A DNA stretch of 45,133 nucleotides from Rhizobium giardinii bv. giardinii H152 (GTDB lineage: Bacteria > Pseudomonadota > Alphaproteobacteria > Rhizobiales > Rhizobiaceae): positions 447,572-492,704 of the forward strand of contig NZ_KB902680.1 of NCBI RefSeq assembly GCF_000379605.1. The letters are read 5' to 3'. Each line of letters starts with the position of its first letter. Within the stretch, counting starts at the first letter, position 1. Under the pieces are notes generated by a model. The model was not told where the DNA came from, ran no database searches, and worked only from the letters and a program-made list of their open reading frames with translations. Shown here piece by piece: positions 29,191 to 37,511 of the stretch. The position numbers and the translations under genes were made by a program.

Positions 29191-29547
29191 CTAACCCTTC
29201 GGAAGCGCCCCTACCGCAGCAGGAAACGGGCGATATTTCTGGACGTACAACGAGCGCGTTTCGCTTTCGACACAATCGACGCCAGCCCAAGCCTTTAGCG
29301 CCCGGTCTCGCTTGAAGACAGGGATATGTCCGTCTCTATCGAGCGCCTTGCGGATGACGTGGACCGTTCCATCGGGGTCATGGCCAAGCTCCACCAGCTT
29401 CCGACACAACGGAGAGATCGGCCCCTTGGTGGTACTGCGGTTTCGACGGGAGGTGAGATCGACCGTGAGGCCGCTTTCGACATGACGGGCGACATAGGAG
29501 CCGATCAGTTCGATGGTGTGCATGGCGGTGATGACCGCTGGGATCAA
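29191..29547 (-). CDS. Hypothetical protein, TTG start (118 aa)
   Basis: The frame starts at TTG 29547 with AGGAAAGG nine bases upstream; an ATG at 29523 is the alternative. The product contains VARHVESGLTVDLTSRRNRS and PLCRKLVELGHDPDGTVHVI, with many charged residues and no membrane span. It may be a small DNA-element protein. No family is recognised. Confidence 0.5.
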   Translation of the reverse strand: MIPAVITAMHTIELIGSYVARHVESGLTVDLTSRRNRSTTKGPISPLCRKLVELGHDPDGTVHVIRKALDRDGHIPVFKRDRALKAWAGVDCVESETRSLYVQKYRPFPAAVGALPKG

Positions 29548-30597
29548 TGCAGGATACCTTTCCTGTTTTGTGGTGTGATGGATGAACTCAGGGCTACGTT
29601 TCGTTCAGACCAGCATTCTTTGTGATGCGGTGGACGCAATTGAGCAGCCCTATGGATTTGGCCGGGGCACGGTGCCACAGCAGCCTGATGCTCGTCTGTG
29701 GTAGATACCGGGGGAGACGCAGACCATAGCGCAAGAATGCTCCGGCGATGCCCTCCGAGGATGGAGACCACCTGTCACAATTCGTCCAGGGTGATGAACC
29801 ACGGTGGGGCTGTGGTCTGCCTTGGGCTACCTCTTGTCAGGAAGGGGACGCTGTCCTCCTCTTCCCGGCTAACAGCCTCGGTCAGGCCATCGAAGGCTCC
29901 TGCCTGGGTTCCACGGTGATCACCTGCGAGAGGGGCCACAGTCCCAAGGCTCATACGCAGGGGCAGACCGTGGTTACCTGCAGTCCTGCCATGGTGAAGC
30001 GGAGGAGGTGTGGACACCCTCCCCGTCTCACAGGAGCTTGGGTCGAACCTCAGTCCACACGGTATAACCATAGTGTGAAACCTCGGCTCACCTACTGTTG
30101 CCCCCATTCGCCATTCTCGGCAGCCAGTGCCCGTCAGGTCATCCGAGACGTGATTGGTACGCCCCTCGCCGCCGATTGAAGACGGAGAAGCTGATCTCGA
30201 CAAGCTCCATCCTGTCGGCGCGGTCTGGCATGTTGGAACGGGCAATGCGTTTGGCTCGGTTCAGTCTCTTCGAACGAAAGACCGACTGACGGCCATGGTG
30301 AAGGACCAGATCGCCATCGAAGTAGGTGACCGCGAAACAGCGGGTGGGGCGAACAATGGGGCGCTGCGGTGAACCGGTGGCGGCTGCGGCGGAAGAAGGG
30401 CGATCATGGCGGCGTTTCCTTGTGAGCGGGACGGGAGGCGAAATCGAGAAACGAAATCGCTACTGTTGCCCCGATCCGGCCCCGCCTTGTGACGCCGTAG
30501 GAGGCCACTGAGGGCTTCCCCGGCTTGGCTATGTCGGACCCCCGAATTGCGCTGAACGCCGTGAAGGGGCGTTACCGCACCAGAACTCGCACCCTTC
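29548..30597. other. Decayed stretch, no intact gene seen
   Basis: About 1 kb without a convincing gene. Minus-strand frames have coding-like amino-acid composition in short runs (for example GAFLRYGLRLPRYLPQTSIR and VTYFDGDLVLHHGRQSVF) but lack start codons or are interrupted. A short motif CTACTGTTGCCCC recurs at 30092 and 30460. Probably remnants of element genes. Confidence 0.45.
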
Positions 30598-31296
30598 CTA
30601 GCCAACTATTGTCCCCCGCTCCAGCACCCGCGATACCTGCGTAGGTGTCCACTTGCCGCCTCGGGATGTCGGAATGTTCATGCTGTCCAGCGTCTCGGCA
30701 ATCGCGCTCAGGGTCTGCCCCGCCGCCCTCAACGGGCCGATGATCTTCATGACCTTGGCCGCTTCGTTGCCTGCCTTCACTTGGATCGCCTCGTTGCGCT
30801 TCATCGTCTTGTCGCGGAGACCACCGATACGCTTGGCATAGCCCGGGTCTTTCGCCCTTGCATCCTGATGGCGCACCTTGGCCGCTTTCAGTGCCGCCTT
30901 GGTCCGCTCCGAGATGAATGTCCGCTCCTGCTCTGCCAATGCCGCGTAGATGTGGAGCTGGAACTTGTCAGCCTGTGGCATCTGCGCGACCCGGAGCTTG
31001 ACCTTCTTGTCATCCATGAGCGTTGCGATGAACGACATCTTGCGGCTCAGCCGGTCCAGCTTGGCGATCAGCAGCTCGGCTCCGGTCCGCCGTACCATGT
31101 CCAGTGCCTTGGACAACTCGGGCCGCTCGCTATCAGCACCCGACTGGATGTCTTGGAACCGCCCGAGGACTTCGAAGGGAATATCGGAGAACTTGTCGAG
31201 GAAGATAGCGATGTCGCGCACCTGAGCTTCAAGCCCGAGACCGCTGCGGCCTTGGTCTTCGGTGCTAACCCGGGTGTAGATGACGTACTGCTGCAT
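30598..31296 (-). CDS. Serine recombinase, resolvase/invertase family (232 aa)
   Basis: The N-terminal catalytic domain begins YVIYTRVSTEDQGRSGLGLE, with the nucleophile serine at residue 11, and continues to KLDRLSRKMSFI. The active-site arginine cluster is in LDRLSR. The helix segment RTKAALKAAKVR precedes a C-terminal DNA-binding helix-turn-helix (LSAIAETLDSMNIPTSRGGK). AGGAG precedes the ATG. It may cut and rejoin DNA within the island, or invert or resolve a segment. Small for a phage integrase, typical of resolvases. Confidence 0.93.
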   Translation of the reverse strand: MQQYVIYTRVSTEDQGRSGLGLEAQVRDIAIFLDKFSDIPFEVLGRFQDIQSGADSERPELSKALDMVRRTGAELLIAKLDRLSRKMSFIATLMDDKKVKLRVAQMPQADKFQLHIYAALAEQERTFISERTKAALKAAKVRHQDARAKDPGYAKRIGGLRDKTMKRNEAIQVKAGNEAAKVMKIIGPLRAAGQTLSAIAETLDSMNIPTSRGGKWTPTQVSRVLERGTIVG

Positions 31297-31811
31297 GGCC
31301 TGTTCTCCTGTGTTGGAAGAAACATGTCAGGCCGATTATCAAATGTCAACGAACGTTGTGGATGTAAACAACAATGAAATCAGTGATGGCCTCGATCGGC
31401 TTTGCGGGGAACAGCCAAAGGCACAGCAACCCCACATCAGAACCTGGGCGTCGTCCCTCGACCAAACCAGCGCCTCGCTGCGGTCCGCCTCCGGGTGGAG
31501 CGGAAAACATGTTATGTGCCGGGGCAATCGCCACCCTGTGTAATAGATCGGAAGGGGGCGACGGGGGAAACCTGCCTGTGCAGCTTATTTGACCGGGTGG
31601 CGGCGAAATTTTTTACGGAACATTTCAGTCGTCGCTCGAAGGCATGGCCGCCTCACCGCCATGCTTTCGTACCACGCACATTACCCCGCGCCATTCGCCC
31701 GCCTTCTGGGCTTGTTGGTGGCTTCCGTATACATCTCCCGGCAACCATGAAGGCGACCATGGTGCTTCTGACGGCTATCCTCATGGGCCTTGGTTGAACC
31801 GATACGCGCGC
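31297..31811. other. Stretch without a convincing gene
   Basis: Lies between the recombinase start and the displaced CD-NTase tail. No recognisable product in the plus frames (31402, 31644) or the minus frames. Confidence 0.4.
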
Positions 31812-31855
31812 CTAAAGTGCCGGAGCTACGTACGACTCTCTTAATGTTCGACTAA
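31812..31855 (-). pseudogene. Displaced 3' end of the CD-NTase gene
   Basis: Read on the minus strand after the IS left end, this encodes SRTLRESYVAPAL followed by TAG at 31812-31814. Joined across one copy of the TAA target site to the CD-NTase at 32791-33859, it continues the same reading frame and gives a whole number of codons (371). It is now separated from its gene by the insertion sequence. Confidence 0.8.
31853..31855. repeat. Target-site duplication, left copy (TAA)
   Basis: TAA at 31853-31855 precedes the IS left end and is repeated at 32788-32790. Confidence 0.75.
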
Positions 31856-32787
31856 GAGGCTGCCTCAAAAAGATGTGAGTGATTTCAGTCAGTTGTGATT
31901 CCTTCGGATTTGCAAGATTCGATGGAGAGCACAATGGCCTGGACTGAAACCACCCGGCGGAATTATGTCCGTCGGACGAGCCGATATGCAAGCGATGTTA
32001 CGGATCGCGAATGGGAATTTATCGCACCCTTCATGCCTTTACCTCGCCGTCTCGGCCGTCCGCGCAAGACCGATTTGCGCGATGTTTTAAACGCCCTTCT
32101 CTACATCGCTTCGACAGGCTGTCAGTGGCGGATGCTGCCGAAGGATTTTCCGCCCTGTTCGACGGTGCAGCGGTATTTCTATGAATGGCGGGCCATGGGT
32201 CTTTGGTCACGGATCAACCATCACCTTGTCATGGAGGCGCGGGAACTGGAGGGGAGGCAAGCCTCTCCGACGGCCGGTGCCATCGACAGCCAAAGCGTCA
32301 AAACGACTGAAAGCGGTGGTATCCGGGGCTTTGATGCGGGCAAGAAGATCAAAGGGCGCAAGCGTCATATCATCGTCGATACGCTCGGGTTGATGGTCGG
32401 CCTCATGGTGCACAGCGCCGATATCCAGGACCGCGACGGCGCTCCCGATCTCTTCAAATCCATCCGCAGCCGATGGCCATGGCTCCTTCATGTCTTCGCC
32501 GATGGCGGCTATGCGGGCGACAAGCTGAAAAAGCGGCTGCAGAAAATCGGGAAATGGACGCTCCAAATCATCAAGCGTTCCGACAAGGCGAAGGGTTTTG
32601 AAATTCTCCCCCGTCGCTGGGTTGTCGAGCGGACCTTCGCATGGCTGGGTCGATGCCGCAGGCTGGCAAAGGACTTCGAGAAATCCATCGCTTCAGCAGA
32701 AGCCTGGATAACCATCGCCCACATCCGCATGCTCACCAGACGTCTTGCAAGATATGGATATCGTTGAAGCCTTTTCGAGTCCGACTC
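31856..32787 (+). mobile_element. IS5-family insertion sequence (932 bp)
   Basis: Inverted ends: the left end GAGGCTGCCTCAAAAAG matches the right end in reverse at about 14 of 18 positions (right end CTTTTCGAGTCCGACTC). TAA is duplicated on both sides. A single DDE transposase gene fills the element. The element sits in the 3' part of the CD-NTase gene. The short TNA-type duplication is usual for some IS5 subgroups. Confidence 0.88.
31934..32767 (+). CDS. IS5-family DDE transposase (277 aa)
   Basis: The catalytic acidic triad is D118 (GAIDSQSVK), D190 (VFADGGYAG) and E232 (VVERTFAW), in the usual IS5 spacing. The N-terminal helix domain (VTDREWEFIAPFMPLP) is typical. ATG 31934 follows GGAGA; a GTG at 31895 and an ATG at 31922 are alternatives. 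The gene is full length and may be active. Confidence 0.93.
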   Translation: MAWTETTRRNYVRRTSRYASDVTDREWEFIAPFMPLPRRLGRPRKTDLRDVLNALLYIASTGCQWRMLPKDFPPCSTVQRYFYEWRAMGLWSRINHHLVMEARELEGRQASPTAGAIDSQSVKTTESGGIRGFDAGKKIKGRKRHIIVDTLGLMVGLMVHSADIQDRDGAPDLFKSIRSRWPWLLHVFADGGYAGDKLKKRLQKIGKWTLQIIKRSDKAKGFEILPRRWVVERTFAWLGRCRRLAKDFEKSIASAEAWITIAHIRMLTRRLARYGYR

Positions 32788-33859
32788 TAAGATCTTCTGT
32801 CGTAAAGACAGGAAGTCCCTTTAGCTCTTTCGCGACCTCATTCACCAGATCGGTTACCTCGCTTGCCAACGTCCTCAGCGATCTGAACTTAACCTCTTTG
32901 TCTATTATCCGACGCGTTCCATCAGGAGTTTGCAAGTTGCGCGTCGCGACTTCATTCGCAACCATACTGTCTAAATTCGCCTTTGCCACCCAAAGCAACG
33001 CCAGTTCGTTCCAATTCTGTACGTTTAACTGTGTATTGTCAAAGTACCAGACCAAAGAAGCCACATCATAGCTACTCAATTCGATCGATGGGTAACCTTC
33101 GAAATCGGACACTAATGTTTTAAGTAATCGGATCATTTTCTTAGTGTTGCCTCCACTAAGAATGTCCTTATTTTCTATATGGTACATGTGCAGAAACGGG
33201 TAGTTTAACGCTCGATCAGACTCATGCTTAAGGTAAATATATACCCCTCGATCTTTCTTTAAGTTATTACGCTGGTAATCTGCCGAGTCATACCAATGAG
33301 ATGGGATAACATCAACCTCACGGCGAAGCGAGCCTCCGGATACTGTTATTGCTTTCGATCCAGACACATCCACTTTAGCCTCAGGAAAGGCATCAGTCAG
33401 TATTTGCTCAGCCTCATTCCTTAGCTCGCCCAGCAGAGTTGGTCCCGGCTTCCCCGTCCAGTCGAAATAACCCGAGCTAGCCTTTGGGCCGCTTGGGTCG
33501 ATTACAACATAAACGGTTCGAAGGAGAAGCAAATCGATGTCACTGACCCCTCGGATATGAACGTTAAGCGGCACTGAACCTTGGTAGTCGAACTCGACAG
33601 GTATTTTTCCAGCAAGCGCTTTCTCAAGCTGGTTCTTGATGCGATCGCCCTCATCGAATGATTTCGACGTATAGGTAGGGTCCACTTCTTGCATGGCACC
33701 CAGCGCGTACGTGGAGGCAGCTTTAGTAGCGCGTTTTTGATATGATTCTTCTAACGGGACATAAAACCCGTCGAGGGTTTTCCGCAGTTTGCGAACTTCT
33801 GCAGGGCCTTGCCGTCGCGTCTGCAGCTTCTGAAGCCGAGAATTAAAGTTTGTTGCCAT
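32693..33859 (-). CDS. CBASS-like CD-NTase (cyclic-nucleotide synthase), 3' end replaced by IS (388 aa)
   Basis: A cGAS/DncV-like nucleotidyltransferase that makes a cyclic nucleotide signal when phage infects. The catalytic motif is GSVPLNVHIRGVSDIDL: G94-S95 and the acidic pair D107/D109, with the third acid D183 in SLRREVDVIPSHW. Residues 1-356 are native; the rest (SRVGLEKAS onward) is read from the IS5 element. The original protein was 370 residues, ending SYVAPAL. The ATG is 1 base after the effector stop (TAG-A-ATG), so both are translated together. Low GC relative to the core. Which nucleotides it uses cannot be told. Confidence 0.88.
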   Translation of the reverse strand: MATNFNSRLQKLQTRRQGPAEVRKLRKTLDGFYVPLEESYQKRATKAASTYALGAMQEVDPTYTSKSFDEGDRIKNQLEKALAGKIPVEFDYQGSVPLNVHIRGVSDIDLLLLRTVYVVIDPSGPKASSGYFDWTGKPGPTLLGELRNEAEQILTDAFPEAKVDVSGSKAITVSGGSLRREVDVIPSHWYDSADYQRNNLKKDRGVYIYLKHESDRALNYPFLHMYHIENKDILSGGNTKKMIRLLKTLVSDFEGYPSIELSSYDVASLVWYFDNTQLNVQNWNELALLWVAKANLDSMVANEVATRNLQTPDGTRRIIDKEVKFRSLRTLASEVTDLVNEVAKELKGLPVFTTEDLRVGLEKASTISISCKTSGEHADVGDGYPGFC

Positions 33860-33860
33860 T

Positions 33861-34514
33861 CTAAATCTTCCTTAGCTCCATGCGACCGCAAGTGCCGCGC
33901 CCTCTGGCCGTGAAGTAATCGCCGTCACCACTTCTAAGATCAGGCGCAAAAGACAACTCGGAGTATCCGAGATGAGGGTTCATCTGCTCGCCTATTCGTG
34001 GCTCGTTACGATAGCTGTACATGAGCATCCACCGCTTGCCACCCTCCGGAACGAGCGCAGCTGAAACGCTATGGGATGAAGATTGCGCCGTTCGAAGATA
34101 GACCCTGATCTTCTCCCAAGTCTGCGTAATGGTGATTTCGCCCTGCCACTCGAAGGTAACATCCCCCACCGTGTCGACCGTTTTTCCAGTGCAACTCCAC
34201 GCCCCACTAATGTTTGGAAGTCCCATTACATAGAATAAATACGACCACCCCCATTTATTGAAAAGAAAATGAAGAATGAAATAAACAGTCCCTGCGGACA
34301 CAGGAACAACAACTATATTTGCCCAAGAGGGCAACCCGAAATAGTTAGCTAATTGAACCCAGACCGCCCCAATGGAAACAACCCCAGAAGCCAGTAAGGC
34401 TGAAAAAATTGCGAGATAGCGGGCTATATTAGTCCGACTGTGCCCGACTACGGAATATTCGTGATCCGTCAAAATATACCTCGAATGAAAAAATTTATGA
34501 AAGAATGGGGTCAT
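33861..34514 (-). CDS. Cap15-like CBASS effector: two membrane helices plus beta-rich domain (217 aa)
   Basis: Two hydrophobic segments lie at about residues 32-54 and 64-84. From about 99 to 217 the sequence is beta-rich: LPNISGAWSCTGKT, VTFEWQGEITITQTWEKIRV, then the SSSHSVSAALVPEG and GDGDYFTARGRG strands. This matches the S-2TM-beta group of Burroughs and colleagues and the Cap15 effector, in which a beta-barrel binds the cyclic nucleotide and the helices disrupt the inner membrane. It lies directly upstream of the CD-NTase and downstream of the DisA-like gene. Identification is by fold pattern and context, not by a database search. Confidence 0.78.
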   Translation of the reverse strand: MTPFFHKFFHSRYILTDHEYSVVGHSRTNIARYLAIFSALLASGVVSIGAVWVQLANYFGLPSWANIVVVPVSAGTVYFILHFLFNKWGWSYLFYVMGLPNISGAWSCTGKTVDTVGDVTFEWQGEITITQTWEKIRVYLRTAQSSSHSVSAALVPEGGKRWMLMYSYRNEPRIGEQMNPHLGYSELSFAPDLRSGDGDYFTARGRGTCGRMELRKI

Positions 34515-34572
34515 AAGTTGAGTCGTTCAAGGGTTAATAAAAGAATTGTGGAGAAATTCACAGAATGACTGA

Positions 34573-35013
34573 TCAGCCTATGACTATTTCATGGCCCATC
34601 CGGTCAAATCGACGGATAGAGCCTTCCGATCTGAGATACATTGCATCGACATGCTGACATGCAGCCATCGCAAGGCAACTGTTGAAAGCAGAACCCCGAT
34701 TTGGTGGAGCAATAACATCGGCATCGGGAGCAAACAGCCTGAACGACCAACCCGTGATCCTGTAGTGCGAGAGTGAGTTTGTGCGGCCCACCATAACTGC
34801 TCCGTCATGTGTAGCAGGGTTTATCGATAATGCGTTCCGTAGGTGTAGGTCAAAATCCAGATCAAACTCCGCTCCGGTCGGCGGCGAGGGTGATCTCGCC
34901 ATAGGCGAACAAAACTTCGGAAGCCCCACTCCAGTGTAAAAGCAAACAATGAGCGTCGCTGGCTCCTTGGAAGTGTTTGCAAAGTTCCTGAAAATTGTAT
35001 CAATGCCCTTCAT
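34573..35013 (-). CDS. DisA-N (DAC)-like small protein without RHR motif (146 aa)
   Basis: Residues 56-136 align by eye with diadenylate cyclase domains: the NPATHDGAVMVGR segment matches the PLHDGAVII motif (DGA at 70-72), and GSAFNSCLAMAACQHVDAMY, SEGSIRRF match the GTRHRAA...DA...VVSEETG strands. The RHR motif needed for catalysis is replaced by SAF (107-111). It is therefore probably a sensor or binding protein and not a cyclase. It heads the minus-strand operon with the effector and CD-NTase. ATG 35013 follows GGAG; a GTG at 35019 is the alternative. The relationship is an inference from pattern. Confidence 0.6.
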   Translation of the reverse strand: MKGIDTIFRNFANTSKEPATLIVCFYTGVGLPKFCSPMARSPSPPTGAEFDLDFDLHLRNALSINPATHDGAVMVGRTNSLSHYRITGWSFRLFAPDADVIAPPNRGSAFNSCLAMAACQHVDAMYLRSEGSIRRFDRMGHEIVIG

Positions 35014-35042
35014 TACCACTCCAGCATATTAGGTGATCGCCG

Positions 35043-35651
35043 ATGCTACATTTGTGGCCCATTAGGCCCATGCTAACAGTCATACTTGGTCTCGCAGTTG
35101 TCATCGTTATATTGTTTATGGCCACCACGTCGACTGGTGCCGGAGACATCTACACGTCAGGTTGGCGCGTTTTGAGGTGGGTCTCCACCTACATCGCCGT
35201 AGTCATCGGCTTGATAGTCATGGCATGGCGTTGGAGCAGCCGCGTCCAACGGGCAATCTTCCCCTACCTCGGCGGGAAGTGGGTTGGAAAAGTCCACTTC
35301 AGCGGCGCAGGAGGAGAGGAGGAACACCGCGATGTGACCTTGCATATTCGGCACACCCCATTCTCAATCAAACTGATCCTCGAAAGCCAGGAATCGATTT
35401 CTTGGACCCTGGCCGTGCAAGCCAGCAGGTCTGCAGATATTGATGACTATAAGCTGTACTATGTTTACTCAAATCATCGACGCGAAGGCGGCATCAAACG
35501 CAATTTCGGATACCGGGGCGTGGCAATCCTTCGGGTTTCCATGGGCTCCAAGCTCGAATTGATCGGTGACTACTTTACTGAGACGCATCGACGAGGTCGA
35601 CTAAAGTTTGAGGAGGTCAAGTCGAACCCATGGTGGATGCTCTGGCAATAA
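35043..35651 (+). CDS. Second Cap15/S-2TM-beta-like effector, divergent (202 aa)
   Basis: Two membrane segments at about residues 9-29 and 44-63 precede a beta-rich domain beginning PYLGGKWVGKVHFSG. This shares the P-x-[IL]-x-G-x-W opening with the other effector (LPNISGAW). The barrel continues with VTLHIRHTPFSIKLILES, YKLYYVYSNHR and LELIGDYFTETHRRGRLKF. It points away from the CBASS operon and its start is only 29 bases from the DisA-like start. AGGTGA precedes the ATG. It may be a second effector of the same signal or a companion; its pairing with the CD-NTase is inferred. Confidence 0.72.
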   Translation: MLHLWPIRPMLTVILGLAVVIVILFMATTSTGAGDIYTSGWRVLRWVSTYIAVVIGLIVMAWRWSSRVQRAIFPYLGGKWVGKVHFSGAGGEEEHRDVTLHIRHTPFSIKLILESQESISWTLAVQASRSADIDDYKLYYVYSNHRREGGIKRNFGYRGVAILRVSMGSKLELIGDYFTETHRRGRLKFEEVKSNPWWMLWQ

Positions 35652-35758
35652 GTCCCCACCTATTCGTGTGGAATGTCATAACCCTGTCATTCAAGACCAA
35701 AGGCGCGGTATAGCGCTCTCCGGTTCTCAGAACTTTGGCCCCTTGGGAACCTTTATGG

Positions 35759-37174
35759 CTACTCCGAACCGAACGCCCGTTTCATCGCCTTGGTTATCGC
35801 CCTGAGTTTTGCTCTATCGCCGCCATAGGTTCGGTTTCCTACGCCACCAAGGGAATGGCCAAGGATAAGATTCTGCTCCATCTCGGAGACCTCGGCCAAG
35901 ATCAACCGATCCTTCATGTTGTGGCGCAGCGAGTGGACAGCGTGGGCCGTGTCCTCAGTTACCTTGCGCACATACTTCATGAGGGAGGCAGAGGCGTTCG
36001 TTGGGCCGCTTTCTTTTCCGTATCGGGCGAAGAGCATCTTCCGATCCCCTGCCCCTACTACGGCCTCCTTCGCTGCATCCAGAGCATCACCCACCAGTGG
36101 CACCTCCCGCTTGGAAGCATTGGTCTTGATCCTCCGTCCTTCGTGCCACGTAACGACGAAGTGTGGACACTCGCCGTGAAGAACGATGTCCTCGGTTCTG
36201 AGGCCAACGACCTCAGCCAAGCGGCAGCCGGTCCCCTCCAGAAGACGCCAGATAAACTGAAGGTCATCATTGGCGCTATTGAGGACTAGGCGTCGGATAG
36301 ACTGGAGAATGTCATCAGGCAGTGGATCGCGAAGTTCGTCCTCCGGGTCTTCGTTGAGGCCAGCGATGGGCAGCTTGGCAAAGGGGTTCATACATCCCGC
36401 CAACTGCATTTCCGTTATGATGTGATTGAACATCGCCTTAACAACGTTGAGGTCACGCTTCACCGACGACGGTTTAAGTTTACCGGACAGCATGTGATCG
36501 CGCACCAGCTTTGCGTCGGAACGGCTGAATTGCGGGATCGTCGGAGGGCGACCCAAGGCAGCTTCGATATATCCGGTGATGCGGTCAAGGCGCTGGACCT
36601 TCTTCTTGATCTCCGTCTCGGTTCCCGTAACTCTCTCGGCAATGTAGAGCTTCTTGGCATCCTCAAGTGTTGGCTCGGGTGCCGGAGGTGCGCCACCGTT
36701 GAGCGCTCGCACCACGAACTCATCCATCTTGGTGACGCCTACCGGGTCGCCAGAGGCTGGGTCTTTCGGGTATTCCTCAAGGATCGCATCGGCCACGTAA
36801 GTTCGGGCCGCATCTTCGGCTACACTTTCCGGGTCATCACGATCAACGACAGCGTCGTGAGGGTCGAAACCCATACGGCGGACTTTGGCGATGCCCTCAA
36901 GGTAAAGTTCTAGCTTCGTGAGAATGGGCAATTCGTGAGGTTCGGCCTCTGCTGCGAGGACCTGCTCCGCTTTCCGAATTAGCAGTTCAAACTCGGCATG
37001 AACCTTCGGATAGGCACTGAGCGCTTCCGCATAGGTGCCGCCAAGTTTTTTGATCAAGTTCCGCTTAGCCACAATCGGCTTGAGGCGGTCGGGGACAGGG
37101 CGGCGGTAACGCCATTTACCGCACGGAAGCTGCTGGGTGTATGGTAACATCAGACCCACGATTGTACTCTCCAT
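35759..37174 (-). CDS. Tyrosine integrase of the island (471 aa)
   Basis: All six catalytic residues are visible: R318 (GTGCRLAEV), K350, H414 and R417 (HSLRH), H440 (ILGHSLGG) and Y450 (RTYGG). The N-terminal arm/core-binding part (residues 1-250) is longer than in lambda-type integrases. It starts 76 bases from the tRNA-Leu gene, typical of an island integrase. ATG 37174 overlaps an ATGTACCA repeat; ATG 37150 is an alternative start. It probably integrates and excises the 10.6-kb element. Confidence 0.95.
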   Translation of the reverse strand: MESTIVGLMLPYTQQLPCGKWRYRRPVPDRLKPIVAKRNLIKKLGGTYAEALSAYPKVHAEFELLIRKAEQVLAAEAEPHELPILTKLELYLEGIAKVRRMGFDPHDAVVDRDDPESVAEDAARTYVADAILEEYPKDPASGDPVGVTKMDEFVVRALNGGAPPAPEPTLEDAKKLYIAERVTGTETEIKKKVQRLDRITGYIEAALGRPPTIPQFSRSDAKLVRDHMLSGKLKPSSVKRDLNVVKAMFNHIITEMQLAGCMNPFAKLPIAGLNEDPEDELRDPLPDDILQSIRRLVLNSANDDLQFIWRLLEGTGCRLAEVVGLRTEDIVLHGECPHFVVTWHEGRRIKTNASKREVPLVGDALDAAKEAVVGAGDRKMLFARYGKESGPTNASASLMKYVRKVTEDTAHAVHSLRHNMKDRLILAEVSEMEQNLILGHSLGGVGNRTYGGDRAKLRAITKAMKRAFGSE

Positions 37175-37192
37175 GTACCAAAATATGTACCA
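37173..37192. repeat. ATGTACCA repeats at right island end
   Basis: Copies at 37173-37180 and 37185-37192 overlap and precede the integrase start codon. They match copies at the left end and may be arm-type sites, so that integrase binding could repress its own gene. Confidence 0.5.
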
Positions 37193-37249
37193 AAGGAGAG
37201 GCCTAAAGCATTGAAGCTATTGATTTATCTGGTGAATACCAGCGATGAT

Positions 37250-37267
37250 TGGTGCCCCATGCCGGAA
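37250..37267. repeat. Right attachment site (tRNA-Leu 3' end)
   Basis: Identical over 18 bases to 26668-26685. It covers the 3' half of the T-stem, the acceptor strand and CCA, as is usual for integrase targets in tRNA genes. Confidence 0.85.
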
Positions 37268-37334
37268 TCGAACCAGCACTCCTTTCGGAACTCGATTTTG
37301 AGTCGAGCGCGTCTACCAGTTCCGCCAATGGGGC
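37250..37334 (-). tRNA. tRNA-Leu (CAA)
   Basis: Read on the minus strand it folds as a long-arm tRNA: acceptor GCCCCAT / ATGGGGC, anticodon stem CTCGA/TCGAG with loop CTCAAAA (anticodon CAA), a variable arm, T-arm GGTTCGATTCC and discriminator A with encoded CCA. It is intact. Its 3' 18 bases are repeated at 26668-26685, marking it as the integration target of the island. Confidence 0.95.
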
Positions 37335-37511
37335 ACGGATACCGTCGAGGTAGCAAAAAGCGTGTACACGAACCGTTTCGCGCCGGTCAACCGGGATTTT
37401 GAGGATCGGGCCTGCCGGAATCACAAAACTGTGCGCTTCGCAGGCGCAGCACATCATTTACAGCATCGGCAATCCTGCCTAAAAGGCTTCGAGATTAACA
37501 GGAAAGCCCGC

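Noticed and set aside
29775..30245. Reverse frame of 156 codons in the decayed stretch
   Set aside because: No ribosome-binding site and no domain; the other frames of the same strand look more protein-like but are interrupted.
31402..31797. Plus-strand frame of 131 codons left of the IS element
   Set aside because: Overlaps the displaced CD-NTase region, lacks a ribosome-binding site and has no recognisable product.
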